Of a DNA stretch of 36,565 bases, positions 1-9,157 are shown in pieces. A model generated the notes under the pieces. The model was not told the DNA's origin, searched no databases, and saw only the letters and a list, made by a program, of their open reading frames with translations. Position numbers and translations under genes: made by a program. The DNA is from an uncultured Clostridia bacterium (GTDB taxonomy: Bacteria; Bacillota; Clostridia; TANB77; CAG-508). The stretch covers positions 1 to 36,565 of the forward strand of contig CANRPS010000011.1 in assembly GCA_947632585.1 (NCBI GenBank), written 5' to 3'. Every line of letters begins with the position of its first letter. Position 1 is the first letter of the stretch.

Positions 1-66
1 ACACCCGGATTTGAACCGGGGATCAGAGTTTTGCAGACTCGTGCCTTACCACTTGGCTATGTCGCC
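1..66 (-). tRNA. tRNA-Cys (anticodon GCA), 3' end cut by window edge
   Basis: Read on the minus strand, the molecule starts at 66 with acceptor GGCGACA. It has a D arm with the GTGGT loop, an anticodon loop CTGCAAA (anticodon GCA) and a normal T-loop TTCAAAT. Only TGT of the matching 3' acceptor strand TGTCGCC is inside the window, so about four bases plus discriminator and CCA are missing. It lies 56 bases downstream of the tRNA-Gly on the same strand and is probably co-transcribed with it. Confidence 0.95.
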
Positions 67-122
67 GAATAAATAAAATTTATATAATATATGAAGTATA
101 AATAAAAATAGTGATAAAAAAA

Positions 123-196
123 TGGAGCAGGTAGCGGGAATCGGACCCGCGAATCAACCTTGGCAAGGTTGCATTTTACCACTAAATTATACCTGC
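123..196 (-). tRNA. tRNA-Gly (anticodon GCC), encoded CCA
   Basis: On the minus strand all arms fold: acceptor GCAGGTA/TACCTGC, an all-A/U D stem with the AGTGGTA loop, anticodon stem CAACC/GGTTG with a standard 7-base loop TTGCCAA, T stem GCGGG/CCCGC, discriminator T and encoded CCA. The T-loop is TCCGATT, so the nearly invariant U55 is C. The 7-base anticodon loop gives no sign of four-base decoding. By wobble this tRNA should read GGC and GGT; a separate GGA reader must lie outside the window. Confidence 0.96.
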
Positions 197-207
197 ATCA
201 CTCTACT

Positions 208-236
208 ATCATAACAAAAAAAAAGGTAAAAGTCAA
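208..236 (-). promoter_or_regulatory. Promoter of the tRNA-Gly/tRNA-Cys unit
   Basis: Minus strand: -35 TTGACT (231-236), 17-base spacer rich in T, -10 TATGAT (208-213). The -10 lies 11 bases before the first base of tRNA-Gly, as expected for a stable-RNA promoter. Confidence 0.85.
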
Positions 237-268
237 TAGTAAAAAACAAATAAACTTGTAAAGAACAC

Positions 269-297
269 TTGAATTTATTAATTATATATTATATTAT
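269..297 (+). promoter_or_regulatory. Candidate sigma-A promoter for the first KWG-repeat gene
   Basis: TTGAAT (269-274), 17 bases, TATTAT (292-297), about 40 bases before the start codon. The region is almost pure A/T, so chance matches are easy. Confidence 0.45.
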
Positions 298-337
298 AAA
301 TTAAATTAATAATATAATAAAGAAAAGAGGAAGAGAA

Positions 338-1856
338 ATGAAAAAATCTATTTTAATAACATTTCTTATAGTTATTGTAATATTAGGAATATTTTTTATT
401 GTAAAAAATACTACAAAAAACAAATATAATTACGATATTGAAAAAATATCCCAATATAATTATTATGTATTTAAAGAAAATGGAAATAGTGGAATAATAG
501 ATAGAGAAGGAAATAAAATAATCGATGCAATATATTCTAATATAATAATACCAAATCCACGGAAGAGATATATTTATTTGCTATGATGGGGATACTTCTA
601 AAGTATTAAATAGCAAAGGAAAAGAATTATATAGTGAATATGATGTAATAAAAGAAATAAAACTAAAAAATATAGCAAGTGATTTAGCATATGAAAAGAG
701 TGCACTAATGTACAAAAAAGATGGAAAATATGGCTTAATAGACATGAATGGAAAAAAAATAACAAAAGCAATATATGACTCTATAGAAAACTTAAGGCCA
801 ACAGAAGGAAAATTTATAGTATCTAAAGATGGAAAATATGGTTGTATAGATGTAAAAGGAAATAAATTAGTAGATGTAAAATATGACAAAATAGATTCTG
901 ATAAATATTACACTAAAGAAGACACTTATAAAAAATCTGGATTTATTGTGGCTGAAAAACAAGAAAATGGATATAAATATGGATATATAAATTATAAAGG
1001 AAAAAAAATATTAGACTTAAAATATAATGAAATAACAAGAATAATATTAGATGACAAAGATGTATATACAATTGTTTCTGAAAATGATAAATATGGGTTA
1101 TGCAAAGATGATAAAATAATCATGCCAATTGATTATCAAAATATTTCTTATAATGAAAAATTAAAATTATTAATAATAGAAAAAAATAAGAAATATGGAG
1201 TAGCAGATTTAAATGGAAAAATAATACTTGATTTCAAATATGAAAAAATTGAAAATAAAGGTATATATATGTATGCTAAAACTGGAGAAACCACAGAAGT
1301 GTATGACGCAAATGGAAATAAAATAGAAATAGAACCTAATAGAAGCATTTATGAAACAGAAAATGAAAATTACAAAATAACAACAATTTCTAATAATAAT
1401 ATAACATATTATGGAATTGTTGATAAAAATCAAAACAAACTAGTTGATGAAAAATATAGATTTATAGAATATGCATTTGAAAATTATTTTATTGCGACAA
1501 ACGAAAATGGTGATTTAGGAGTAATTGACAATAAAGGAAACACTATATTGGAAATGAAATATAAATCATTACAAAAAATAAAGGAAAAAAATATAATTCA
1601 AGGTGTTAATAAAGAAACAAATAAAACTGAATTTTATCAAACTAAAATGCAGAAAGTGTTAGAAATAGACTCACCAAGTGTACAAGCACAAGATGAATTT
1701 ATTGTTATTAGTACAGCACAAGAAAGGATTTATTTAGACAAAAATGGAAACAAAATAGAAGATAAATCAAAAATACAACAAGAAAATCTACCTGAAAAGA
1801 TAGGAGAATATACAAAAAAACAAGTTACAATTGATAGTATTTATTATAGCAAATAG
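338..1856 (+). CDS. Membrane-anchored KWG-repeat protein, expressed through a CGG +1 frameshift
   Basis: The protein has about 505 residues once one base is skipped. Residues 5-22 form one hydrophobic helix, so the rest is probably outside the membrane. The remainder is roughly nine KWG (WG) repeats of about 40 residues, with cores such as KDGKYGLIDMNGKK. These repeats fold as short beta units; their function is unknown. The 0 frame stops at 584-586. In-frame CGG at 560-562 (codon 75) is the break point, and reading GGA from 561 opens the rest of the gene as GRDIFICYDG, KGKEL and further repeats. RBS AGAGGAAG lies 5 bases before the ATG. No other lesion is visible. A second KWG protein of nearly equal size lies at 2862. 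Family call is firm; role unknown. Confidence 0.85.
560..563 (+). other. CGG +1 recoding site 1 (CCA CGG A)
   Basis: In-frame CGG follows codon 74 (CCA). The 0 frame ends eight codons later at TGA 584-586. Skipping C560 gives GGA AGA GAT ATA, which joins the two halves of the KWG protein. Confidence 0.8.
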
Positions 1857-1900
1857 GAAAAAATAAGAGTGAAACACATAAGATAGAAAGGAATTTTTTA

Positions 1901-2752
1901 ATGAAAGAGGAAAACCCAAACATAATAATTGAATTAATAGGTACAATAATAGGTTCATTTATAATAGCTATTGCAACATCATTATTTTTACTACCCAATG
2001 AATTTTCATCAGGAGGATTTTCTGGAATAGCAACAATTATTTACTATGTTTTTAACATTCCTATGGGTACAACGATACTAATTTTAAATATACCATTATT
2101 TATAATAGCAACATTTAAAATAGGGAAAGGATTTTTACTAAAATCTATTGTTGGAACAATAAGTTTATCTATATTTATAGATTGGTTAAATACATTTGAA
2201 AATGTTACAAATGACAAAATCTTAGCATGTGTTTATGGAGGAATTTTAGCAGGAATAGGAACGGCAGTAATTTTAAAATCAAATTCATCGACAGGCGGTT
2301 CCGACTTATTAAGTTTAATAATAAAATCATTTAACTCTGACTTTAAGACATCAAGCTTAATAACAATGATAGATTCAGTTATTGTATTACTTAATGTAAT
2401 ATTTTTAAAAAGAATAGAGATAGGATTATATTCTGCAATTACAATTTATTTAATGTTTAAAGTAGTAGATATATTATTTGAAGGAATTTATTTCACAAAA
2501 TTAATATTTATTATTTCAGACAAAAATGAAGAAATAGCAAAACTAATTGAAAAGAAAGTAAAAAGAGGAGTTACTGGAATCCATGGAAAAGGAATGTACA
2601 CAGATTCAGAAAAACTGATACTCATGTGTGCAATAAATAGGAGAGATTTAACAGACATAAAAAGAATAATAAGAAAAATTGATCCAAAAGCATTCTTTAT
2701 AATTACAAATTCGAGAGAAGTTTTAGGAGAAGGATTTAAACAAGTTAGTTGA
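1901..2752 (+). CDS. YitT family membrane protein (DUF161 + DUF2179)
   Basis: 283 residues. Five to six hydrophobic helices occupy residues 10-190, including LFLLPNEFSSGGFSGIATI, typical of the YitT/DUF161 family. The C-terminal soluble part carries the DUF2179 pattern GVTGIHGKGMYT followed by LMCAINRRDL (about 225-250). Family members are widespread in Firmicutes and of uncertain function; some are proposed transporters. The start is ATG 1901 with AAGG upstream, and the gene ends with TGA, showing TGA is a stop here. It lies between the two KWG genes, 44 bases after the first, with no clear promoter of its own. Confidence 0.9.
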   Translation: MKEENPNIIIELIGTIIGSFIIAIATSLFLLPNEFSSGGFSGIATIIYYVFNIPMGTTILILNIPLFIIATFKIGKGFLLKSIVGTISLSIFIDWLNTFENVTNDKILACVYGGILAGIGTAVILKSNSSTGGSDLLSLIIKSFNSDFKTSSLITMIDSVIVLLNVIFLKRIEIGLYSAITIYLMFKVVDILFEGIYFTKLIFIISDKNEEIAKLIEKKVKRGVTGIHGKGMYTDSEKLILMCAINRRDLTDIKRIIRKIDPKAFFIITNSREVLGEGFKQVS

Positions 2753-2797
2753 TAAATAAATTCCTATAAAAAAACATCAAATAACAATGCAAAATAA

Positions 2798-2826
2798 TTG
2801 ACAATTTATATCTTTTATAGTAGAAT
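2798..2826 (+). promoter_or_regulatory. Sigma-A promoter of the second KWG gene and the acpS-tatD unit
   Basis: TTGACA (2798-2803), 17 bases, TAGAAT (2821-2826). The 36-base leader ends at the start codon chosen at 2862. Confidence 0.8.
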
Positions 2827-2861
2827 AAAAGCGTGAAAATGTAGCAGAAATGGGAGGAACT

Positions 2862-4377
2862 ATGAGTAAAGGGAAAAGATATGACAAAGAAGCTAAACTT
2901 AATTATCAAAAAGTATTTGCAGTAATTATAGCCTTTGTCGTTATTATAATGGCAATTATTATTATAAAAAATATTATTACAAAAGCAAAAAGTACAAAAC
3001 CATTAGAAATTGCAGATTATGTTGCCTTTTACAAAGACGAAAAATGGGGAATTCTAGGATCAAATGGAGAAATTGTAATAGAACCAATGTACCAAGAAAT
3101 GATAATAGTAGTAGATAAAAGTAAAGACGTTTTTCTATGTACTTATGATATAAATGAAGAAGATGGAACTTACAAAACTAAAGTTATTAATAAAAACAAT
3201 GAAGAAATATTTGCTGGATATGAAAAAGTAGAAGCTTTAGAAAACTATGATAATGCAGGAAATGTTTGGTATGAGGAAAATGTTCTTAAAGTTCAAAAAA
3301 ATGGACTTTGGGGATTAATAGATTTATCAGGAAATGAGATTACAGAACCAATTTATAATGACATAACAACAATAAAAGGAATAAAAAATAGTATAATTGT
3401 AGAAAAAGATGGATTAATAGGATTGTTAAATAACAAAGGAACAAAAATTATTGATGCACAATACAAAGAAATAACAAGCTATGGAGACAATTATGAAAAT
3501 GGATATATAACAATAAATAGTGAAGAAAAATATGGTATAGTAAGCTCTATAGGAAAAACAATATTAGAAAATAAATATGATAAAATAGAAAACACATTCA
3601 ATGAAAAATATTATGCTGTTAAAGAAAATGGAGAAGATAAAATAATAGACGAAACAGGAAAAACAATTACTACAAATATACAGGGAACAATAAAAGAATT
3701 GGCAAATTCAGGTATAATATTTATTCAAAACGAAAAATATGGTTTATTAGGATATGATGGAAATATAAAAATAGAAGCAATATATGATAATTTAAAAGAA
3801 CTAAATACAGATATATTTTTAGCAGCACAGAATGGAAAAGTAGGAGTTATAGATGTTAATAAAAACGAAAAAATTGCATTTTCATATGAAAATATAACTT
3901 ACAATAAAAAAGCAGGAATATATATTGCAGATGATGAAGATTACAATTCGACCATTTTAGATAGCAACTTTGAAGTAAAATTAGTAGGAATATTATCAGA
4001 AATAAATACTGATAATGGATATATGAAAATACAAAAAGATAAAGAATATAAATATTACAATTTCAAATTCCAAGAAAAAGATATAAAAGAAATATTAACA
4101 TCAAACAAATTATATAGAAGCAAACAAAATGATAAATATGGATTTGTTGATAATAAAGGAAATGTAGTTATAAACTATATATACGACGATGCTACTGAAT
4201 TCAACAAATATGGATTTGCAGCAGTAAAGAAAGACGGAAAATGGGGATCAGTAAACAATAAACGGAGAAGTTGTAATAGAACCATATTATAATTTAGATA
4301 ACAATTTAGTTATAGATTTTATAGGTAAATGGCACTTAGGATTAGATTTAAATATGAATTACTATTGTGATAAATAA
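2862..4377 (+). CDS. Second membrane-anchored KWG-repeat protein, CGG +1 frameshift near the C terminus
   Basis: About 504 residues after recoding. ATG 2862 is preferred over ATG 2850 because GGGAGGA (2852-2858) lies just before it. Residues 19-42 form a membrane helix, and about ten KWG repeats follow (EKWGILGSNGE, NGLWGLIDLSGNE, DKYGFVDNKGNVV). The 0 frame ends at 4290-4292, eight codons after an in-frame CGG at 4263-4265. Skipping that C gives KGEVVIEPYYN, a textbook KWG repeat end, then IDFIGKWHLGLDL and stop TAA 4375-4377. The length nearly equals the first KWG protein, so the pair may be paralogues. The extracytoplasmic location is inferred; function unknown. Confidence 0.87.
4263..4266 (+). 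other. CGG +1 recoding site 2 (AAA CGG A)
   Basis: 0 frame: NNK-R-RSCNRTIL stop. +1 frame: NNK-G-EVVIEPYYN, matching the repeat consensus seen nine times upstream in the same protein. The internal repeats act as a control for which frame is right. Confidence 0.92.
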
Positions 4378-4395
4378 AAAAGGAGAGAAAATAAA

Positions 4396-5634
4396 ATGGA
4401 GCTAAAGACAAGGTATCAATATACATACTTTATCAACACATTTATAATAAGAGAAAACAGATATAGTAAGTATATTTTAAGATTATTAAGAGACAAAAGA
4501 TTTAAACTTAGAATATTTGAAAAAAATAAAGATATAGAATTGTATACTCATTTTTTACCTAGAATACGTGAGTGTCTATTTGGAACGTTCGATTTAGATG
4601 ATAAACAAAGAAAAGAAAAATTAGATGAATTACCAATAGAAACAAGAGCTGCCATTATATCTAAATATCCAAGTGTCACATTTGAATGTAATTTAGAACA
4701 AGATATACAGGGAAAAACAATAGACGAAAATAGTATATTTTTTAAAATACAAAAAGTAGGCTTAGTATTATTTAATACAGGAATAGGTTTTCTATATTTA
4801 AAAACAAATATAGAAGATAGTGAAAACTTTGCAAATATATTAAATTTTAATTATAAATTTAAAGATATAAACCAAGAATGCAACAATCTTAAAAACTATG
4901 AGAAAATAAAGGTACAAGCAGACTCATTTGAAAATATAGAAGCACTACAAGAATTCATAAAAAATATAACGGGCTCTAATATAGAAGCACTTAAATTAGA
5001 TCTTGATGTAGAAAGGTTTTACACATATTCATATACATGTATAAAACAAGAAAATTGGGATGTAAATAATTCATTTGAAAATATCAAAAATGATTTCTTG
5101 AAATATGTAAATATACTACCAAGTGGTGGAAATACAAACTCTGTAGAAAATGAAAACACAAAAGTACTTGCAAATTCCAAATATTCAAAAATTGGAATTT
5201 CAAAAATAGGTGTAAATTTATTAAGTTCAGACTATGATATAAATAATTACACTATTTTACCAGGAAGTTATGAAAATCAATATTTTTATACATATATATT
5301 AGCATTATATTTAAAAGTGTATTTAAAAAAATTAAATTATGAATTTAAAGAAGGAAAAGACATAAATGTTGTAAGAAAGAAATTCATCGAATTTACTAAA
5401 AAGTTATGGATACAAGAAATTACATCAGATGATATAGGAAGTCTATATTATACATATATAAAAGAAGCACTAGAAATAGAGAGTATTTATAATGATGTAA
5501 AAAATAAATATAATATTTTATATAATGAGTTAAAAATAGAAAAAAATGAAAAAATGACAGGGTTTATAATATTAGTATTAATAGCAACACTTGTATTTAA
5601 TATAATTAATTTTATACTCTATTTTAAACAATAG
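4396..5634 (+). CDS. Unknown protein with a single C-terminal membrane helix
   Basis: 412 residues; family not recognised. Residues 1-380 are soluble-looking, rich in Asn, Lys and Ile, with no catalytic motif that I can name. Residues about 385-407 (MTGFIILVLIATLVFNIINF) form one membrane helix followed by a very short tail, so this is a tail-anchored or C-terminally anchored topology with the bulk probably cytoplasmic. A RBS AAAGGAGAG lies 10 bases before ATG. It sits 18 bases after the second KWG gene and 17 before acpS, so it belongs to the same transcript. Confidence 0.75.
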   Translation: MELKTRYQYTYFINTFIIRENRYSKYILRLLRDKRFKLRIFEKNKDIELYTHFLPRIRECLFGTFDLDDKQRKEKLDELPIETRAAIISKYPSVTFECNLEQDIQGKTIDENSIFFKIQKVGLVLFNTGIGFLYLKTNIEDSENFANILNFNYKFKDINQECNNLKNYEKIKVQADSFENIEALQEFIKNITGSNIEALKLDLDVERFYTYSYTCIKQENWDVNNSFENIKNDFLKYVNILPSGGNTNSVENENTKVLANSKYSKIGISKIGVNLLSSDYDINNYTILPGSYENQYFYTYILALYLKVYLKKLNYEFKEGKDINVVRKKFIEFTKKLWIQEITSDDIGSLYYTYIKEALEIESIYNDVKNKYNILYNELKIEKNEKMTGFIILVLIATLVFNIINFILYFKQ

Positions 5635-5651
5635 AAAGGCTTAAAAATAAA

Positions 5652-6026
5652 ATGAAAATAAAATGTGGAGTAGATATAATTGAAGTTTCAAGAATACAAA
5701 ATAGTATTGAAACTTTAGGGGATAAATTTTTAAACAAAGTATATACCAAAAAAGAAATTAATTATTGTGAATCGAAAGGAAAAACTAAGTTTGAACATTA
5801 TGCAGCAAGATTTGCAGTGAAGGAAGCAGCATTTAAAGCTTTATCTGAAGAAGTAAAAGATAAATTTTCTATATCATGGAAAGATATAGAAACAACAAAT
5901 GATAAAAACGGAAGACCCAAAGCAGAAATTTTATTCTTAAATGATAATAAGATAGAAAATGTGGATGTTAGTATATCTCATTGTAAAGATTATGCAGTGG
6001 CAAACGTAAATGTGCTTTTTAAATAA
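5652..6026 (+). CDS. acpS: Holo-[acyl-carrier-protein] synthase
   Basis: 124 residues, normal AcpS length. It transfers 4'-phosphopantetheine from CoA to the serine of apo-ACP for fatty acid synthesis in the cytoplasm. N-terminal GVDIIEVSRI holds the metal-binding Asp8; YAARFAVKEA holds Glu58; the C-terminal DVSISHCKDYAVA matches the final conserved block. The start ATG 5652 fits the GVDI position. TatD follows after 11 bases, so the genes are in one operon. Confidence 0.97.
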   Translation: MKIKCGVDIIEVSRIQNSIETLGDKFLNKVYTKKEINYCESKGKTKFEHYAARFAVKEAAFKALSEEVKDKFSISWKDIETTNDKNGRPKAEILFLNDNKIENVDVSISHCKDYAVANVNVLFK

Positions 6027-6037
6027 GGAGGACTCAA

Positions 6038-6826
6038 GTGGAATATTTTGACACACATATGCATTTAAATGAAGAAAGATTTGAAAAAGACCAACAAGAA
6101 GTAATTGAAAAAATAAGAAATGCAGGAGTAACAACAGCTATAGAAGTTGGATATGATGGACCAAGCTCAAAAAATGCCATAGAGCTTGCAAAAAAATATG
6201 ATTTTATATATGCAATATGTGGAATACATCCAGAAAATCTTCCAGAAAAAGAAGATGATTTAGATGAAGAATTATCTAAAATTGAAAAACTAGTAAAAGA
6301 AAATAAAAAAATAGTAGCAATAGGAGAAATAGGGTTAGATTATAATTTTAGAAAAGATAATAAAGAATATCAAATAAAAGCATTTGAAGAACAAATTAAG
6401 CTTGCCAATGAATTGAATTTACCAATCTCAATTCATACAAGAGATGCAATAGATGATACAATTTCAGTATTAAAAAAGATGCAAATAAAAAATAGTGGAG
6501 TTTTACATTGTTGCCCATTTAATTATGAACTTGTGAAACATGGATTAGATGCAGGGCTTTACATAGCTTTTGGAGGAACATGTACATTCAAAAATTCAAA
6601 AAATGCAAAAAATATAGTAGAATTTGTACCACTAGAAAAAATTTTAACAGAAACAGATGCTCCATTTCTAGCTCCAGAACCAATTAGAGGAACAAGAAAT
6701 GACTCAAGTAATTTAAAATATATTGTTGAAAAATTAGCAGAATATAAAAATATTTCTGTAGAGGAAATGGCAAAAATTGTTTATATAAATGCAAAAAGGC
6801 TATTTTTAAGTAAGGAGAGAAAATAA
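6038..6826 (+). CDS. tatD: TatD family metal-dependent hydrolase / DNase
   Basis: 262 residues. The start is GTG 6038, 5 bases after AAGGAGGA (6025-6032). A TIM-barrel metallohydrolase: DTHMHL (His7, His9), VAIGEIGLDY (metal Glu about 95), SIHTRDA (His about 132), LHCCPFN (His about 157) and ETDAPFLAPEP (Asp about 207) give the complete metal ligand set. TatD proteins are magnesium-dependent 3'-5' DNases; some act as D-aminoacyl-tRNA deacylases. It is cotranscribed with acpS and abuts the short ORF at 6828. Confidence 0.96.
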   Translation: MEYFDTHMHLNEERFEKDQQEVIEKIRNAGVTTAIEVGYDGPSSKNAIELAKKYDFIYAICGIHPENLPEKEDDLDEELSKIEKLVKENKKIVAIGEIGLDYNFRKDNKEYQIKAFEEQIKLANELNLPISIHTRDAIDDTISVLKKMQIKNSGVLHCCPFNYELVKHGLDAGLYIAFGGTCTFKNSKNAKNIVEFVPLEKILTETDAPFLAPEPIRGTRNDSSNLKYIVEKLAEYKNISVEEMAKIVYINAKRLFLSKERK

Positions 6827-6827
6827 A

Positions 6828-6971
6828 ATGCTTGAAGTAAAAAGAGACGACTTTGATGAAAGTTTAGAAGATATAATGGAAAGTATAAATGGAATATTAA
6901 AAAAAACAGGTGAAGGATTTGAAACAATAGAAGATAAAAACAAGAAAAATGATAAAAAAGAAGCGGAATAA
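6828..6971 (+). CDS. Small acidic/basic protein, 47 residues, unknown
   Basis: Starts one base after the tatD stop with RBS TAAGGAGAG 8 bases upstream of ATG. The product is MLEVKRDDFDESLEDIMES then a Gly/Lys/Glu-rich tail ending KKEAE. It looks helical and highly charged. The stop lies inside the terminator hairpin. I do not recognise a family. Spacing and RBS support translation. Confidence 0.6.
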   Translation: MLEVKRDDFDESLEDIMESINGILKKTGEGFETIEDKNKKNDKKEAE

Positions 6972-6999
6972 ATTTGAAGAGCGAAATATCCGCTTTTTT
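6956..6999 (+). terminator. Rho-independent terminator of the KWG-acpS-tatD unit
   Basis: AAAAAAGCGGA pairs with TCCGCTTTTTT across about 22 bases and is followed by TTTATTTTAT. It overlaps the last codons of the 47-residue ORF. Confidence 0.85.
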
Positions 7000-7069
7000 A
7001 TTTTATAAAAATTAAATAAAAAAGTTCTAAAAAATAAAAAAAATAATAAATTCTAAAAGAGGTAAAAAT

Positions 7070-7808
7070 ATGAATATTGTAAAAACATCCCTTTTAGGAT
7101 TATTTTTTGGTACATTTGGTACAACATTAGGAGGAATAATTGGATGCCTATTTAATAACGTATCAAATAAATTTTTGGGATTTATTTTATCTTTTGCATC
7201 TGGCCTAATGATGTCAGTAATATGTTTTGATCTAATTCCAGAGGCATTAGGACTAACAAATATTTTAATTGTAATTATTGGTATTATATTAGGAATAATT
7301 TCAATGATTTTTTGTGATTTATTAGTAGAAAAAAAATTCAACAAAAAAACAAATAAAATCAAATCAAATAATTTATTGAAAACCGGAATAATTGTAAGTA
7401 TAGGGCTTGCAATACACAATTTTCCAGAAGGATTAGCAATAGGATCTGGATTTGATGCATCAATTAAATTAGGAATAGGTCTTGCGATTGCAATATGTCT
7501 ACACGATATACCAGAAGGTATTAGTATGGCAATACCGATGAAAAATGGCGGAATGAAAATAAGTAAAGTTATATACTATGTAGTTTTATCAGGAATAACC
7601 ACAGGAATAGGGGCTTTTGCAGGAGCAGTGATAGGAAATATATCTAAAATGATTATTGCTATAAATTTAAGTTTTGCTGCACGGAGCAATGCTTTATATT
7701 GTATCAGGAGAACTAATTCCTGAATCAAATAAACTATATAAAGGAAGAATGAACTCTATTGGAAACATGATAGGTTTTATTATTGGTATTTTTGCAACTT
7801 TTATTTAA
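7070..7808 (+). CDS. ZIP family divalent-metal transporter, CGG +1 frameshift
   Basis: About 245 residues after recoding, normal for a bacterial ZIP (zinc/iron permease). Hydrophobic helices run throughout. The two metal-site helices carry HNFPEGLAIG (about 115-124) and HDIPEGISMAIP (about 145-156), and the histidine and glutamate ligands are intact. The 0 frame stops at 7721-7723 after an in-frame CGG at 7682-7684. Skipping C7682 turns FAARSNAL into FAAGAMLYIVSGELIPES, the conserved last ZIP helices, and ends at TAA 7806-7808. RBS AGAGG lies upstream of ATG 7070. It probably imports zinc or manganese. It stands alone between two terminator/promoter zones. Confidence 0.93.
7682..7685 (+). other. 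CGG +1 recoding site 3 (GCA CGG A)
   Basis: 0 frame after GCA: R-SNALYCIRRTNS stop. +1 frame: G-AMLYIVSGELIPES, the expected seventh-helix region of ZIP proteins. Without the shift the transporter loses its last two helices. Confidence 0.95.
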
Positions 7809-7815
7809 AAAAGGG

Positions 7816-7844
7816 TTTAAAAATAAAAAAAAACATGTTATAAT
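7816..7844 (+). promoter_or_regulatory. Candidate promoter of the sortase gene
   Basis: TTTAAA (7816-7821), 17 bases, TATAAT (7839-7844), 36 bases before the ATG at 7880. Confidence 0.6.
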
Positions 7845-7879
7845 AAAAGAGTATAATTAAAAAGAAAAGGAAAATACTT

Positions 7880-8662
7880 ATGAATCAAATTCTTGTTAGT
7901 GAAAAATTATATGTAACACCAGAATTAAAAAGAAAAAAGAAATGGTATAAATTTAATTTAATAATTTCAATAATATTAGTTATAGTGTTATTTTCTATTG
8001 CAGCATATACAAGATATGATAGAGATAAACAAGCAAGCATTTCTCAAGATATTTTAGCAGGAATGACAAAGATAAAAAATAAATTCATAAAAGATACTAC
8101 AACTATTAATGCAGAAGATGATGTATGGGTTATAGCATTAAATGGAGATATGAGTTTATATAATGAAAAAGAAGAAAAAAATAAACAAACAATGGTAGAT
8201 GAAACAGGAAATAATGACAACCAAACTGAAGGAACAGAAAATTTAGGAGTGTATGAAGCAGATGATGGAACAAAATATTACACTATAGGAAGTATTAGAA
8301 TTGATAAAATAGGAGTAGACTATCCGATTTTGGCAAGTACAACTCCTAGTTTATTAAAGATTTCTGTATGTAGATTTTGGGGTGGAAATGTAAATGAACC
8401 AGGAAATCTTTGTATAGCAGGGCACAATTATAGAAATAAAAGATTTTTCAGTAAAGTTCCAACATTAAATGTAGGAGATATAATAGAAATAACAGATATA
8501 AATGAAAAAACCACTCAATATTCTGTTTACAATAAATATACAGTAGAGCCTGATGATGTATCTTGTACAAGCCAATTAACAAATGGAAGAACAATAATAA
8601 CGCTTATTACTTGTACAAATGATAATAAACAAAGAGTTGTTGTTCAAGCAGAAAAAATATAA
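7880..8662 (+). CDS. Sortase (transpeptidase), single membrane anchor
   Basis: 260 residues. A basic N terminus is followed by a membrane helix at about 25-42 and a polar linker. The sortase beta-barrel starts near GSIRIDKIGVDYPIL (about 138). The catalytic triad is visible: His182 in IAGHNY, Cys245 in TLITCT and Arg252 in KQRVVV. Sortases join LPXTG-type surface proteins to peptidoglycan. The TLxTC signature and N-terminal anchor fit class B/D-like enzymes; exact class is unsure. Monocistronic, with its own promoter and terminator. No substrate with an obvious sorting signal is seen in the window. Confidence 0.93.
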   Translation: MNQILVSEKLYVTPELKRKKKWYKFNLIISIILVIVLFSIAAYTRYDRDKQASISQDILAGMTKIKNKFIKDTTTINAEDDVWVIALNGDMSLYNEKEEKNKQTMVDETGNNDNQTEGTENLGVYEADDGTKYYTIGSIRIDKIGVDYPILASTTPSLLKISVCRFWGGNVNEPGNLCIAGHNYRNKRFFSKVPTLNVGDIIEITDINEKTTQYSVYNKYTVEPDDVSCTSQLTNGRTIITLITCTNDNKQRVVVQAEKI

Positions 8663-8693
8663 AAAATACCTTTTTTATAAAAAGGTATTTTTT
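8661..8693 (+). terminator. Terminator after the sortase
   Basis: AAAAAATACCTTTTT pairs with AAAAAGGTATTTTTT around a short TAT loop. Confidence 0.85.
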
Positions 8694-8737
8694 ATACTAT
8701 TAAATTGTATTTTAGATAAAACGAATTTTTTACTTAA

Positions 8738-8974
8738 TTAATCTTGTTCAACATCAATAAAAATAGGATCATTAAAAAATTCAATTAAAGATATATTAAA
8801 ACCTTCACATACATGCAATAAAGTATCTAACTTAATAAGTTCAGTTGTACCATTCATGAAAGAACATAAAGTAGAACGAGGTATACCAGAAGATTTAAAC
8901 AATGCCCATATAGACATATCATTTTTATCTAAATAATAACGTATACGTTTACGAACAGCATCTGATAAAGTCAT
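8738..8974 (-). CDS. XRE/Cro-type DNA-binding protein, 78 residues
   Basis: A compact helix-turn-helix protein: SDAVRKRIRYYLDKNDMSIW (helix 1), then SGIPRSTLCSFMNGTTE (HTH core) and KLDTLLHVCEGFNISLIEFF, the usual XRE fifth-helix pattern. The start is ATG 8974, with AGAGGTGAT directly upstream on the minus strand; the GTG at 8983 would lie inside this RBS. The tail is acidic. It is almost entirely the DNA-binding domain, so it probably represses its own or neighbouring genes. Its 3' end faces the sortase terminator. Confidence 0.88.
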   Translation of the reverse strand: MTLSDAVRKRIRYYLDKNDMSIWALFKSSGIPRSTLCSFMNGTTELIKLDTLLHVCEGFNISLIEFFNDPIFIDVEQD

Positions 8975-9114
8975 AATTATCACCTCTATAGTTTTTTATA
9001 TTTAAAAGTATAACAATAAAAACTTCCAGAATAGTCCATTTAACTATACCTGTAAGCGTTTTTGTACACAAGAAATTTAAATGGATGATAAAAATATTGT
9101 TTCCAGAAAAGGCA

Positions 9115-9157
9115 AAAAAACACTTAAAAGAATTTAATTCTTTTAAGTGTTTTTTTT
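9115..9157 (-). terminator. Bidirectional terminator at the end of the C39/SH3 gene
   Basis: A near-perfect inverted repeat: AAAAACACTTAAAAGAATT against AATTCTTTTAAGTGTTTTT. It begins immediately after the stop codon of the recoded frame (9158-9160). The plus-strand T run continues past 9157. Confidence 0.9.
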
